A DNA stretch of 64,000 nt from PALSA-1004 sp963804885 (GCA_963804885.1 CAWDSF010000006.1:248001-312000), one strand, 5' to 3'. Shown: positions 17,345 through 26,863, numbered from the stretch's first letter. Program-made: numbers and translations. The notes: generated by a model not told the origin, from the sequence alone.

Positions 17345-18863
17345 ATGAAGCAGCGGTTACTGATGAGCATGGCGGCTGCGTGCGTGCTGGCAGCGGCCGT
17401 TGCGCCCGCGGTCTACGCCGCGAGCGACGAGCAGAAGCAATACGCGTTCGATGTCATCGACCGCAACGCCGCGCAAGCAGCGGTCGTCGGCGATTCGCTG
17501 TTCTACTTCGGCGAGCTCGGCATGCAGGAGCACGAGAGCGCGAAATTCCTGAAACAGACGCTCGAAGGCATCGGCTTTAAAGTCGAGCTCGGCGGCGCGG
17601 GCATGCCGACCAACGTGTGGGCCGAGTGGGGCAGCGGCAAGCCCAAGATCGTGATCGTGACGGAGATCGATGCGCTCCCCGAGGGGTCGCAGGACCCGCT
17701 GAGCATGCCGCGCAAGCCGCTGGTGCCGGGCGCGCCCGGCCACATGGAAGGGCACAACACGCACGGCGCCGTGGCAGTGGCGGCGGCGCACGCATTGAAG
17801 CGCACGATGGAGCGCTACAAGCTGCCGGGTACCGTAGCGGTATCGTTCGGACCGGCCGAAGAGCAGCTCATCAGCCGGCCGTTTTCTGGTGCGCGCCGGC
17901 TATTTCAAGGATGCCGATGCGGCCATCCTGATTCATATCGGCGACAACATGCGCACCACGTTCGGGTTTCGCAACTACGCTGCGATCAGCGCCAAATTCA
18001 CTTTCCATGGCAAGACGGCGCACGGCGCGGTGGCGCCATGGGAGGGCAGGGACGCGTTGGATGCCGTCGAGCTGATGAGCATAGGATTCGACAAATTGCG
18101 CGAGCATCTCAAGCCGACCTATCGCGGCCACCGCGTGATTACCATGGGCGGCATCCAGCCCAATGTGATTCCGGACCTCGCGCAAATCTGGTGGTATGTG
18201 CGCGACGCGTCGGGCCCGGCCGCCAAGGAAAACTTCGACAAACTCGTCAACATCGGCAAGGGCGCAGCGCTGATGACCGGCACGACTATGGACATGGAGT
18301 TCGTCGCTTCGGCGTGGCCGCAGCTTGCCAACAAGGCGATGGCCGAGGCGATCCAGAAGAACATCGATGCCGTCGGCTTGCCGAAGTGGAGCGACGAAGA
18401 CGTGAAATTCGCGCGCGAATTCCAGACGTCGCTGGGATTGAAGCCCGTGGGCCTCAACACGCAGCCGGTGAAGTTCGGCGCGGCCCAGCAGTCCTTTGCG
18501 TCCAATGACAGCGGCGACGTGACGTGGAACGTGCCGACCGGCACGCTCGATTTCGCGGCGGGCATCCCCGGCGTGTCGTCGCACAACTGGCAGGCCGCGG
18601 TCGGCAAAACCGGCCCGATCGCACACAAGGGCAGCGTGGCGGGCGCGAAAATCCTGGCGGCCAGCATGCTTGATCTTTTGACTTCGCCTGATCTTTTGCA
18701 GCGGGTCAGGGACCAGTTTCGAGAGGACACCAAAGACACGCGGTATTTCACGCTGCTGCCGGCGGACACGAAGCCGCCGCTCGACATGAACCGCGAGATG
18801 ATGGAGCGCGTGCGGCCGGAAATGCGCAAGTCTTATCTCAACAAAACGCCAAAATTCGACTAG
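17345..18863 (+). CDS. Exported M20-family amidohydrolase (AbgB-like), frameshifted
   Basis: Signal peptide MKQRLLMSMAAACVLAAAVA is followed by a metal-binding M20 core: VIVTEIDALPEGSQ, the metal-binding GHNTHGAVAVAAA, FGPAEEQ, and later FTFHGKTAHGAVAPWEGRDALDAVELM. The frame breaks at 17882-17885, where TTTT in place of TTT shifts SRPF-LVRAGYFKDADA. Removing one T joins the halves into about 505 residues, close to the p-aminobenzoyl-glutamate hydrolase B subunit group. These enzymes cleave amide bonds of N-acyl or aminobenzoyl amino acids. An exported form is unusual for AbgB and would act on imported conjugates before uptake. It is the first gene of the long rightward block, 39 bases before the ThDP enzyme. 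Confidence 0.85.
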
Positions 18864-18902
18864 CCGGGCCGCCTGGCACCGGCTGATAAAGGAGCAGTTG
18901 CA

Positions 18903-20580
18903 ATGGATTCCACGGAGAAAAGCAAGATCGGCACGGTCACCGGCGCGCGTGCGCTCGTCGATGCGCTGCTGCGCGAAGGTGTCGACCACGTGTTCGGCAT
19001 TCCCGGCACGCAGAACCTCGCGATCATCGACGCGCTGCGCGACACGCCGCAAATTCGCTTCATCCTGACGCGCCACGAGCAGGGCGCCGCGTTCATGGCG
19101 TACGGTTTTGCGCGCGCCGGCCTGCGCCCCGCGGTGGTGACGGCGACCGAGGGTCCGGGCGTCACCAACCTCGCGACCGCGATCGGCGCGGCGTACCGCG
19201 GTCTCGTGCCGGTGATCAGCATCTGCGGCGTGCAGGAAAGCGTGATGCGCGAGCGCGATGCGACGCAGGACATGGACCAGACCACGTTCATGCGGCCGAT
19301 CACCAAGTGGGCGTACAGCATTCCGAACGTCGAGAAGGTGCAGGAATGCGTGCGCCGCGCGTTTCGCGTTGCGCTGACCGAACCGCAGGGGCCGACGCAC
19401 ATCGAAGCCGCGAGCGAAGTGCTGCTCGAGCAGACCGCGGTGGAAGCCATTGCGCCGGAGGCTTACCGCAACACACATTTGCCATCCTGCAGCAGCGAAC
19501 AGCTCGATCAGGTGCACGCGCTGCTCGCGGCCGCCGAACGCCCCGTATTCGTCGTCGGCCGCGGCCTCATCAGCGAAAAGGCAACCGCGGCGATGGCGCA
19601 ACTCGCCGGAAGCCACGGGAATTCCAGTCGGCGCACTGCAATATTCGCCGGACGCATTTCCGTCGTCTCATGCGCTGGCACTGGGGCCGCTCGGCCGCAA
19701 CGGCTTCGGCAGCGCCAACCGCATCGTGCCCAAGGCCGATCTCATCATCGCGATCGGCGCGCATATCGATGTGTTCTCGACGATGCACAAGTACGGCGTC
19801 TTCAACGCCAATGCGAAGCTCGTTCATCACAGTGCAGCGCCCGGCCAGATCGGCATCGTGTTTCCCGTCACGCTCGGCGTGACCGGCTCGACGCAGAGCT
19901 TCATCGCGGGCCTCGCCGAGCGCGCGTCCAAGGCGAAGCTGCGCAAGCCGTGGGTCGATGTCGCCAAAGCGCGCGCCGAGTGGGAAACGGAATTGCAGGG
20001 CGTGGTGAAGCACACCGCCGAGCCGATCCAGTCGCAGTTCGTCGCTCACATGATCCGCAAGGTGCTGCCGAAAGACGGCCTCCTGGTGGTCGACGCCGGC
20101 AACGGCGGCAAGCATGTGCGCAGCTACTTCAAGAGCTACGAGCCGGGCACGTTCTTCTGCATCGACGACTGGGCGTCGGTCGGCGGCTCGTTTCCGATCG
20201 CGCTCGGCGCGAAGCTCGCGCGGCCCGACCGGCCGGTGCTGTGCGCGTCCGGCGACATGGGCGCGATGTGCAATATCGGCGAGCTCGAGACCGCGATGCG
20301 CGAAAAAATTCCCGTCGTCTACGTCGTGTTCAACGACCAGGGCCTGGGCAACGAGCGCGCGTTTCAGAACGAGCATTACGGCGGGCGCTTTTACGCGGTC
20401 GACTACAACAACCCGGACTTCGGCGCGCTCGCCAAAGTGTTCGGCGCGCATGGCGAGCATGTCACGCGCCCGGGCGATCTCGAAGGTGCGCTCACGCGCG
20501 CGTTCGCCAGCGGCAAACCGGCAATCGTCGACGTGATGATCGACCAGCACACGCTGGCGCCGGTGGTGTTCAAGCAGTAA
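18903..20580 (+). CDS. Thiamine-diphosphate-dependent enzyme (acetolactate synthase-like), frameshifted
   Basis: The N-terminal ThDP domain has the catalytic glutamate context ILTRHEQGAAFMAYGFAR and the TATEGPGVTNLATAIG loop. The C-terminal cofactor motif is the variant SGDMGAM... followed by VVFNDQG (GDM where GDG is usual). The frame breaks at 19608-19609: GCCGGAAGCC, read with one G fewer, restores LAEATGIPVGALQYSPD. The joined length is about 558 residues, normal for this family. The family decarboxylates or ligates 2-oxo acids. No small regulatory subunit or ilvC is adjacent, so branched-chain synthesis is unlikely and a catabolic 2-oxoacid reaction is likelier. It lies between the M20 hydrolase and the CysB-like regulator. 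Confidence 0.85.
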
Positions 20581-20622
20581 GCGCGCCCCGGCACGCCACG
20601 GCGCCTCGCGCCGAAGGGAAGC

Positions 20623-21582
20623 ATGAACTTAAAGCAACTGAAGGCGCTGTGCGAAGTCGTCGACCGCGGCTACACGATCTCCGGCGCCGCGCAATCGCTG
20701 TTCCGCACCCAGCCGAGCATTACGCGGCAAATCCAGGAGCTCGAAAAAGAGCTCGGCATCGAGCTCTTCGAGCGCAAGCGCAACAAGATCCTGGACATGA
20801 CGCCGCAAGGCCGGGAGGTGGTCGCCATCGCGCGGCGCATGCTCGACGACGCGCGCAACATGCAGCGCGTGAGCGACGAGCTGTCGCAGCTGGCGGTCGG
20901 CGAATTTTCCATCGCCACGACCCACACGCAGGCGCGCTACACTCTGCCTCCCGTCATCCGCAAGTTCATGGCGAGCCATCCGCGCGTGAAGCTGAACCTG
21001 CGGCAGGGCACGCCGGCGCAGTGCTGCGAGCTCGTCGCGCAAGGCCGGGCCGATATCGGGATTTGCACCGAAACGCAGCATCTGCCGGACGAAGTCGTCT
21101 TGATGCCGTGTTATGGCCTGAGCCGCAGCCTGGTCACGCCGGCCAGGCATCCGCTGTTGCGCACGAAAGCGCTGACGCTCGCGGCGATTGCGCGCTATCC
21201 GATCATCACGTACGACGAGGGCTTCAGCGCGCGCTCGATTGTCGACCGGGCTTTTGCCGACGCCGGGCTGACGCCGAACGTCGTCCTGAGCGCCATCGAT
21301 GCGGACGTGAGCAAGGCGTACGTCGAGATGGGCCTCGGCGTCGCGATCCTTGCGACCATCGCTTTCGACGCGCGCAAGGACGTCAACCTGCGCCAGCGCG
21401 ATACGAAGCGCCTGTTCGCGCCGAGCACGCTTGGCATCGTCGTGCGCCGCAAGAGTTATCTGCGCGGCTATATGGTCGACTTCATGCGGCTGTTTGCCCC
21501 GGCTCTGAAGCAGTCCGACGTCGACAAAGTGATCGCAGGCAGGCGGCCGGCGCATATTCAGGCGAGCCTGCCGGCGATGTAG
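20623..21582 (+). CDS. LysR-type regulator of the CysB/Cbl group
   Basis: This 319-residue protein begins with a winged helix (MNLKQLKALCEVVDRGYTIS, with recognition helix TQPSITRQIQELEKELGIELF). The effector domain opens ...EFSIATTHTQARYTLPPVI, the hallmark TTHTQARY of CysB and Cbl. Those relatives sense O-acetylserine, thiosulfate or adenylylsulfate. Here no sulfur-assimilation gene is adjacent, so it may control the surrounding catabolic block. It lies 42 bases after the ThDP gene on the same strand. The AT-rich region just downstream (21600-21680) is a possible binding site ahead of the RraA-like gene. Confidence 0.9.
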   Translation: MNLKQLKALCEVVDRGYTISGAAQSLFRTQPSITRQIQELEKELGIELFERKRNKILDMTPQGREVVAIARRMLDDARNMQRVSDELSQLAVGEFSIATTHTQARYTLPPVIRKFMASHPRVKLNLRQGTPAQCCELVAQGRADIGICTETQHLPDEVVLMPCYGLSRSLVTPARHPLLRTKALTLAAIARYPIITYDEGFSARSIVDRAFADAGLTPNVVLSAIDADVSKAYVEMGLGVAILATIAFDARKDVNLRQRDTKRLFAPSTLGIVVRRKSYLRGYMVDFMRLFAPALKQSDVDKVIAGRRPAHIQASLPAM

Positions 21583-21609
21583 ACCGGCCGGCATTTGCGC
21601 CGCGGCATA

Positions 21610-21672
21610 GTATGCAAAAAACGTATAGCAACGCGCATATTTTTCATTTTGTTCTATATAAGCGCTCTGCTA
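21610..21672 (+). promoter_or_regulatory. AT-rich probable promoter/regulator-binding region
   Basis: A sharply AT-rich stretch within GC-rich surroundings contains TTGTTC, a 16-base spacer and TAGCAT, a fair sigma-70-type pair, about 80 bases before the RraA-like start at 21752. It lies immediately after the CysB-like gene, so it is a plausible site of action of that regulator. Assigned by inspection only. Confidence 0.4.
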
Positions 21673-21751
21673 GCATGAGCGTCGAAAGTCGGGGCGCCAA
21701 AAAAAGCGCGAATATCATGCGCCGCTCCGCGTCACAACCTGAGGACTCTCC

Positions 21752-22440
21752 ATGTACGGCCAGATTCACCACAATTTTCCGCGACCGTCGCTCGGCGCTG
21801 CTGCAGCAACTCGAAGGCATCTGGACGTCCACCATCGCCGATACCATGGGCCGTCACGGCGTGATGATGCCGGAGATACGTCCGATATTCGAACCGATTC
21901 GCATGGTCGGCGTCGCGTTCACCGTCCTTGAATTATCCGAACGACAACATCACGACGCACAAGGCGCTGACCATGCTGCAGCCGGGTGACGTGCTGGTGA
22001 TCGACGAGGGCCGCGAGAACAATACCGGCTCCTTCGGCCACAACATGTCGCTGCAGGCGCGCAACCGCGGCGCCGTCGGTATCGTGACCAACGGTTGCGT
22101 GCGCGACATTCGCCTGCTGCGTGCCGAGAAATTCGTCGCGTTCTGCCGCGGCGTCTGCCCGCGCTCCGCGCAAAAACACACGCCGGGCTCGATCAACGTG
22201 CCGGTGCACGTCGGCGGGCTGGTGATCAGCCCGGGCGACATCGTGGTGGGCGATGACGACGGCGTCGCGGTGATACCGCTCAAGGCAGCCGAGGACGTGA
22301 TCAAGATCGCCCGCCAGCGCATGGACATGGAGCACCAGCAGGCAGACGACATCAAGCAGGGCAAGAAGCCGCTCGAAATCATCTACGGTGACAACTGGGT
22401 CGATGCGGAGCTGAAGGGCAAGGTGCAGGAATTCAAGTAG
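21752..22440 (+). CDS. RraA-family protein (HMG-aldolase/oxaloacetate decarboxylase-like), two frameshifts
   Basis: Three frame segments align end to end. MYGQIHHNF starts at 21752. RDRRSALLQQLEGIWTSTIADTMGRHGVM...GVAFTVL resumes after an extra T in TTTT at 21775-21778. NYPNDNITTHKALTMLQPGD resumes after an extra T at 21928-21929. The C-terminal part contains the family's GDVLVIDEG, HNMSLQARNRGAVGIVTNGCVRD and VVGDDDGVAVIP segments; the GxxxxxxRGxxGxxxxGxxRD pattern binds the metal and pyruvate. The joined length is about 228 residues. In catabolic clusters this fold acts as 4-hydroxy-4-methyl-2-oxoglutarate aldolase or oxaloacetate decarboxylase, which suits a ring-cleavage or 2-oxoacid pathway. 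A role as RNase E inhibitor is unlikely in this context. Confidence 0.82.
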
Positions 22441-22453
22441 GCAAAATTTTGAA

Positions 22454-22474
22454 CAAGGGGGCGACGCCCCCTTG
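22454..22474 (+). terminator. GC-rich hairpin after the RraA-like gene
   Basis: CAAGGGGGC and GCCCCCTTG form a perfect 9-base stem with a 3-base loop, starting 13 bases after the RraA-like stop. No T-run follows, so it may attenuate rather than stop transcription into the flavoprotein gene, or act as a processing site. Confidence 0.55.
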
Positions 22475-22508
22475 CAGATCCCCCACTTCAGGGGAAGTTT
22501 GATTGAAT

Positions 22509-22529
22509 GAAGCTCTCATTCAGAGCTTC
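22509..22529 (+). promoter_or_regulatory. 5' leader hairpin before the flavoprotein gene
   Basis: GAAGCTCT and AGAGCTTC are perfect complements with a CATTC loop. They end 12 bases before the ATG at 22542, next to the GGAGAG ribosome-binding site. It could modulate translation of the SDH-like operon. The structure is evident; the role is inferred. Confidence 0.4.
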
Positions 22530-22541
22530 CCGGAGAGCGCA

Positions 22542-24218
22542 ATGATGGCCACAACCGAAGTATTCACCGAGCACGTCGACGTGCTGATCGCCGGCAGCGG
22601 CGCGGCGGGCATGCGCGCGGCGATCGCGGCGCACGATGCGGGCGCCAGGGTCGTGCTGCTCGCCAAAGGTCCGCGACGCGCGAACCATACGCGCATGTCG
22701 GGCGGCCGCTACAACGCGGTGTCGGGTTTCAATCCCGCCGACAGCACCGATGCATTTTTCCAGGACACGCTCGACTCGGGCGTCGGCATCAACAATTATC
22801 CGTTGACGCGCATCCTCGCCGACGAGGCGATGGACCGCGCTTACGATCTGGAGAGCTACGGGCTCGCGTGGGACCGCACGGAAATCCAGAAGTACTATAT
22901 GTCGATGACCGGCGGCGGCACGTTCGTGCGCACGCTGGGCTCGATCGACGAAGGCATCGGCATCACCGAAGTGATGCTGCACCAGCTGCACAAGCGCGGC
23001 ATCCGCATCTGCGACTTTCACATGCTGGCCGACGTGGTGCAGGACGACAGCGGCCGGGTCGTGGGCGGCCTCGCGCTCGACCTCTCGAAAGGCGCGTGGC
23101 GGTATTTTTCCGCCGGTGCGGTGATCATCGCGACCGGCGGCACGTCGCAGCTCTACGAAACGAGCTCGGGCCCCGCGATCAATACCGGCGATGGCATCGC
23201 GATTGCGCTGCGCGCGGGCGCCGAACTGGTCGACATCGAGTTCATGCAGTTCATCCCGATTTCGTTCGTGTATCCGCCGAGCGCGCGCGGCTATACGCTG
23301 ATCGAGCCGGCGCACTACGGCATGCGCCATTTCGATCCCAATGCGGAGCCTGCGCATCTCCTCAATACCAAGGGCGAGCGTTTCGTGCTGAAGCACGATC
23401 CGGTGCGGCGCGAAGGCAGCACGCGCGACATTCTGGCGCGCGCGATCATGCTGGAAATCCTCGAAGGCCGCGGCACGCCGGAAGGCGGCGTGCTGATGGT
23501 GCCCGATCCGCAGGTGTTCGACGCTTTCCTCAAAGAGCGGCCGATCTATATCAAGCGGCTGCTCGAGAATTACGGCGAAGGCCACGCGCGCATGCAGGAG
23601 CAGATCCAGGTCACGCCGAGCGCGCTGTATACGCTGGGCGGCGTGCGCATCGACCCGTGGTGCCGCTGCAACGTGCCCGGACTCTTCGTCAGCGGCGAGG
23701 CGGCCGGCGGCGTGCACGGCGCGAACCGCCTGGGCGGCAGCTCGATGCCCGATATCCAGGTGTTCGGCCGGCGTGCGGGCATCGCGGCCGCCGAAGACGC
23801 CAGGGAATACGCTGGCGGCGGTGCGGTCCAGATCGACAAAGCGCGAGCGCGCGCGGCTGCGCTCGAAGCTTGCATGCAGCGCACCGACGGCGTGCGTCCG
23901 CCCGACATCAAGAAGCGCATCCAGAAACTGATGTGGGACCACGTCGGCCTCGTGCGCAGCGGCCCCAAACTCACCGAGACGCTGGCGGCATTTCGCAATC
24001 TGCGCGAGCACGTGCTGCCGACCGTGAAAGTCACCAATAAGTCGCGCGTGTTGAACCGCGAGTGGATGGAATTCCTGGAGCTCGAAAACCTGCTCGACAT
24101 CGGCGAGGCCATGGCGGCGAGTTCGTTGCAGCGGCCGGAAACGCGCGGCGCGCATTACCGCACGGATTATCCGGACACCGATCCGAACTGGACGGCGAAC
24201 CTCATCGTGCGTCGGTAG
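22542..24218 (+). CDS. Succinate dehydrogenase/fumarate reductase-type flavoprotein subunit
   Basis: About 558 residues from MMATTEV (ATG at 22542 after GGAGAG). An in-frame TTG at 22503 is possible but lies in a hairpin. The FAD-binding site opens VDVLIAGSGAAGMRAAIAA. ANHTRMSGGRYNA retains the histidine that in SdhA/FrdA carries covalent FAD. REGSTRDILARAI holds the catalytic arginine region, and VHGANRLGGSSMPD is the family's C-terminal FAD motif. The protein would oxidise succinate or a substituted succinate, or reduce the corresponding enoate. It is followed by iron-sulfur and two membrane subunits, a full quinone-linked complex. Its position inside a catabolic block instead of beside TCA-cycle genes suggests a paralogue with another substrate. 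Confidence 0.9.
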   Translation: MMATTEVFTEHVDVLIAGSGAAGMRAAIAAHDAGARVVLLAKGPRRANHTRMSGGRYNAVSGFNPADSTDAFFQDTLDSGVGINNYPLTRILADEAMDRAYDLESYGLAWDRTEIQKYYMSMTGGGTFVRTLGSIDEGIGITEVMLHQLHKRGIRICDFHMLADVVQDDSGRVVGGLALDLSKGAWRYFSAGAVIIATGGTSQLYETSSGPAINTGDGIAIALRAGAELVDIEFMQFIPISFVYPPSARGYTLIEPAHYGMRHFDPNAEPAHLLNTKGERFVLKHDPVRREGSTRDILARAIMLEILEGRGTPEGGVLMVPDPQVFDAFLKERPIYIKRLLENYGEGHARMQEQIQVTPSALYTLGGVRIDPWCRCNVPGLFVSGEAAGGVHGANRLGGSSMPDIQVFGRRAGIAAAEDAREYAGGGAVQIDKARARAAALEACMQRTDGVRPPDIKKRIQKLMWDHVGLVRSGPKLTETLAAFRNLREHVLPTVKVTNKSRVLNREWMEFLELENLLDIGEAMAASSLQRPETRGAHYRTDYPDTDPNWTANLIVRR

Positions 24219-24222
24219 GCAG

Positions 24223-24309
24223 GTGAGCTTGCAGGTCGAAAAGAAAGCGGTCGTCACGCTGGAGAAAGCGCCGGCGCCGCGCGAAAAAATTGCAGGAGCG
24301 ATAGCGTAA
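24223..24309 (+). CDS. Possible 28-residue ORF between flavoprotein and iron-sulfur genes
   Basis: A GTG at 24223 opens a short lysine- and alanine-rich frame (SLQVEKKAVVTLEKAPAPRE...) that stops at 24309, with TAATG overlapping the next gene's start. No family is recognisable and there is only a weak ribosome-binding site. It may be simple spacer or a coupling device for translation of the iron-sulfur subunit. Confidence 0.25.
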   Translation: MSLQVEKKAVVTLEKAPAPREKIAGAIA

Positions 24310-25007
24310 TGCCGACCGATATAAAAATGCGCGCCGAGATCCGGCGCTATGACCCCGGTGTCGACACGGAGCCCCGTTACGAAACCTTCGAGGTCGCAGG
24401 CCAGGACAACTGGCGCATCCTCGACGTCATTCGCTCCATCTACGAACGCCAGGCCGGCGATCTCGCCTACCAGTTCGCCTGCCGCGTCGGCCGCTGCGGC
24501 ACCTGTGCGGTCAAGGTCAACGGCGTGCCCGTGCTCGCCTGCCAGGAGCGCTGCAAGCCCGAGATGAAGATCGAGCCGCTGACGCCGTTCCCGGTGCTGC
24601 GCGACCTGGTAGTCGACCGCACCGAAATCGAAGCGCGCTACGAGCAACACGCGTACGCGCCGCAGCGCGCAACTCCATATGCCGGCGGACCTGAGCCCAT
24701 CGATCCCTTGCTCGCGGAGGATTTGTGCCACAAGGGTTCGTGCCTCGCGTGCATGGTGTGCGTGTCGGGGTGCCCGGCGGTCGAGGAGCGCGCGTTCGAC
24801 GGGCCGGCGTTCATGCTGAAGCTGCGCCATATGGCGGACCATCCCGCGGACTCGGGCAACCGTCTCGAGCAGGCGATCGACGCCGGCATGCTCGAATGTT
24901 TCGGCTGCGATCTGTGCACGCAATTGTGTCCGGCGGACCTGAGTCCCGCGCAGGCGATACGCGAATTCCGGCGCGACATGATATTCGGCGGGAGCAAAAA
25001 GGCATGA
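24309..25007 (+). CDS. Succinate dehydrogenase/fumarate reductase-type iron-sulfur subunit
   Basis: This 232-residue protein has three cluster sites in the family order. The [2Fe-2S] ligands are in CRVGRCGTCAVKVNGVPVLAC near residues 57-77. Cys-rich boxes CHKGSCLACMVCVSGCP and CFGCDLCTQLCPADLSP supply the [4Fe-4S] and [3Fe-4S]-type clusters. The first box reads CRVGRCGTC instead of the common CREGICGSC, a sign of distance from housekeeping SdhB. It would pass electrons from the flavoprotein to the membrane anchors. ATG overlaps TAA upstream, and its TGA overlaps the ATG of the next gene, so the set is translationally coupled. Confidence 0.92.
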   Translation: MPTDIKMRAEIRRYDPGVDTEPRYETFEVAGQDNWRILDVIRSIYERQAGDLAYQFACRVGRCGTCAVKVNGVPVLACQERCKPEMKIEPLTPFPVLRDLVVDRTEIEARYEQHAYAPQRATPYAGGPEPIDPLLAEDLCHKGSCLACMVCVSGCPAVEERAFDGPAFMLKLRHMADHPADSGNRLEQAIDAGMLECFGCDLCTQLCPADLSPAQAIREFRRDMIFGGSKKA

Positions 25008-25378
25008 GTAATGCTACGTTGCCGCGCAATACCACGCGCCAGGCCGAAGGCATGCAGTACGGCAACGTGGCGCGCACGCTGCACCGGTTCAGCGGCGCAG
25101 TGATTATCGTGTTCGTGCTGGTGCACGTAATGGTGCAGGCAGTGCGGCACGTGCCGATGTTTGCTCCCGTTAACGCGCCGTGGCTGCAGACGGTGCAGGA
25201 ACAGAACTGGGTGCACGCGATCCTGTTTTTCTGCATCGCATTTCACACGCTCTACGGCCTGAAACTGCTGGCCGGCGAACTGGGTTTCGTTATTCGCTAC
25301 CAGACCGCGTTCTGGGGCATCGTCGGCGTCAGCGCGCTGTTTGCATTACGGGAGATGCTCCGCTATGCAGGCATCTAA
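25004..25378 (+). CDS. Succinate dehydrogenase-type membrane anchor (cytochrome b subunit), SdhC-like
   Basis: A 124-residue protein with three hydrophobic segments. The first carries LHRFSGAVIIVFVLVHVMVQ, where HRxSG is the quinone-site motif of SdhC and the following histidine may bind haem b. A second conserved histidine lies in CIAFHTLYGLKLL. The ATG overlaps the iron-sulfur gene stop (ATGA), and the next anchor overlaps its 3' end by 14 bases. Together these place it firmly in the complex. Confidence 0.85.
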   Translation: MSNATLPRNTTRQAEGMQYGNVARTLHRFSGAVIIVFVLVHVMVQAVRHVPMFAPVNAPWLQTVQEQNWVHAILFFCIAFHTLYGLKLLAGELGFVIRYQTAFWGIVGVSALFALREMLRYAGI

Positions 25379-25673
25379 TCGCATTGTGTTCGGCCGCGCG
25401 TTTCGCGTGACGCCGGTCTGGATGTGGGTCATGCAGCGCGCCTCCGGCCTGCTGCTCGGCCCGCTGGTCGCGCTTCACGTGTGGATGCCGGAAATGAGCC
25501 ACAACCGCGCACTCAATGCCGCGTTGCTTCTGCTGGTCGTCGGGCATGGCTACAGCGGCATCCGGCGTCTCGCGCAGCAGGAACGCCGCTCGGCCGTAGT
25601 TTCCGCGCATGCGTGGGCGTGGCTGATGCTCGTCGCGCTGTTCGGCATGCTTATCGTGTTGTTCGGCCGCTAG
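25365..25673 (+). CDS. Succinate dehydrogenase-type membrane anchor, SdhD-like
   Basis: 102 residues from the ATG at 25365, inside the end of the previous gene. Three hydrophobic segments include QRASGLLLGPLVALHVWMP and LLLVVGHGYSGIRRLA, the two histidine-bearing helices expected of the small anchor. It completes a four-subunit quinone-linked complex. The annotation rests on gene order and hydropathy more than on residue identity. Confidence 0.78.
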   Translation: MQASNRIVFGRAFRVTPVWMWVMQRASGLLLGPLVALHVWMPEMSHNRALNAALLLLVVGHGYSGIRRLAQQERRSAVVSAHAWAWLMLVALFGMLIVLFGR

Positions 25674-25700
25674 CCGGACGCGTTGCACCGGGAGGAGAGC

Positions 25701-26844
25701 ATGGACGCGAAACCAGCGAACCCGCATTCGACGCGAGGCGAGAACGAGCGCAAGGTTTTTCAGCGCGATCGCACGCCGCACATTTTCCGGCCGATCGATT
25801 TTCGCTCGGTGCGCGTGCGCAATCGCATCACGATGTCGCCGATGTGCCAGTACTCGGCGGAAAACGGCACGCCGGGCGACTGGCATTTCCAGCATCTGTG
25901 CTCGCGCGCGGTGGGCGGCGCCGGCATCGTCTTCACCGAATCGGTCGCAATTGAGCCGCGCGGGCTCATCACTTCGCATTGCCTCGGCCTGTGGAACGAC
26001 GAGCAGCGCGACGCGTACGCGCGCATTGCGCGTGCTATCAAGGCGGCCGGCGCGATACCGGCGATCCAGCTCAATCACTCGGGACGCAAAGGCGCCGTCG
26101 GTCGTCCATGGGAGGGCGGCAAGCCGCTGAAGAATGACGAAGGCGCATGGCCATTGATCGCTCCGTCGGCGCTGGCATTCGGCGACGGCTACCAGGTACC
26201 GGCGGCGCTCGACGCCGAAACCATCGCGCGTACGCTCGAGCTGTATGCGATCGCGGCACGCCGCGCGCGCGAAGCGGGCTTCCAGATCATCGAAGTGCAC
26301 GCCGCGCACGGTTATCTCGCGCATGAATTCCTGTCGCCGCTGGCGAATCAACGCACGGACAACTACGGCGGCAGTTTCGAAAACCGCACGCGTTTCCTGC
26401 GTGAAGCCATTGCGGCGGTGCGCACCGAGTGGCCCGACGAGCTTACCGCTGTTCGTGCGCATCTCGGCGACCGACTGGGCCGAAGGCGGCTGGGACCTCG
26501 CCAGCAGCGTGCAGCTCGCGCAGGCGTTGAAAGCAACCGGCATGGTGGACCTGATCGACTGCTCGAGCGGCGGGCTCGTGCAGCGGCAGAAACCGATCAT
26601 TCATCCGGGCTACCAGGTGCCTTTTGCCGCGGCCGTGCGCAGCGGTGCCGGCATCGCGACCAGCGCGGTGGGCATGATCCACGGCGCCGACATGGCGGAG
26701 CAGATCGTCGCCAACGGGCAGGCGGACATGGTGAGCCTCGGCCGCGCGATGTTGATCGATCCGTACTGGCCTTTGCATGCGGCCAATGCGCTGCGCGCGA
26801 AGATCGAGTGGCCCGTGCAGTACGAGCGCGGCGACATTTACTGA
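25701..26844 (+). CDS. Old yellow enzyme-family NADH:flavin oxidoreductase, frameshifted
   Basis: The ATG at 25701 follows GGGAGGAG. The TIM-barrel FMN enzyme shows RITMSPMCQYSAENGTPGDWH (with the YqjM-type active-site Cys), IQLNHSGRKG, VHAAHGYLAHEFLSPLANQRTDNYGGSFENR and, after the shift, SLGRAMLIDPYWP. The frame breaks at 26443-26444: GAGCTTACCG read without one T restores DELPLFVRISATDWAEGG. The joined length is about 380 residues. Relatives reduce activated C=C bonds of enones or enoates with NAD(P)H. It lies just after the SDH-like complex and 19 bases before an SDR, a natural ene-reductase plus alcohol-dehydrogenase pair. Confidence 0.88.
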
Positions 26845-26863
26845 GTTTGAGGAGGCATTCGAC

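Noticed and set aside
17871..19616. A 581-codon antisense frame opposite the M20 and ThDP genes
   Set aside because: It has low-complexity Arg/His/Val composition and no recognisable domain. Sense genes explain the region.
18903..20580. Branched-chain amino acid synthesis (ilvB) for the ThDP enzyme
   Set aside because: There is no ilvN/ilvH small subunit or ilvC neighbour, and the cofactor motif is variant (GDM). A catabolic ThDP enzyme is at least as likely, so no symbol is given.
20623..21582. A CysB regulator suggesting a sulfur-assimilation operon
   Set aside because: No cys, sulfatase, sulfonate or thiosulfate transport genes are near, so the family similarity alone does not justify that function.
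22488..24923. An 811-codon open frame antisense to the flavoprotein and iron-sulfur genes
   Set aside because: It is the shadow of two well-conserved overlapping genes; no start signal or motif was found.
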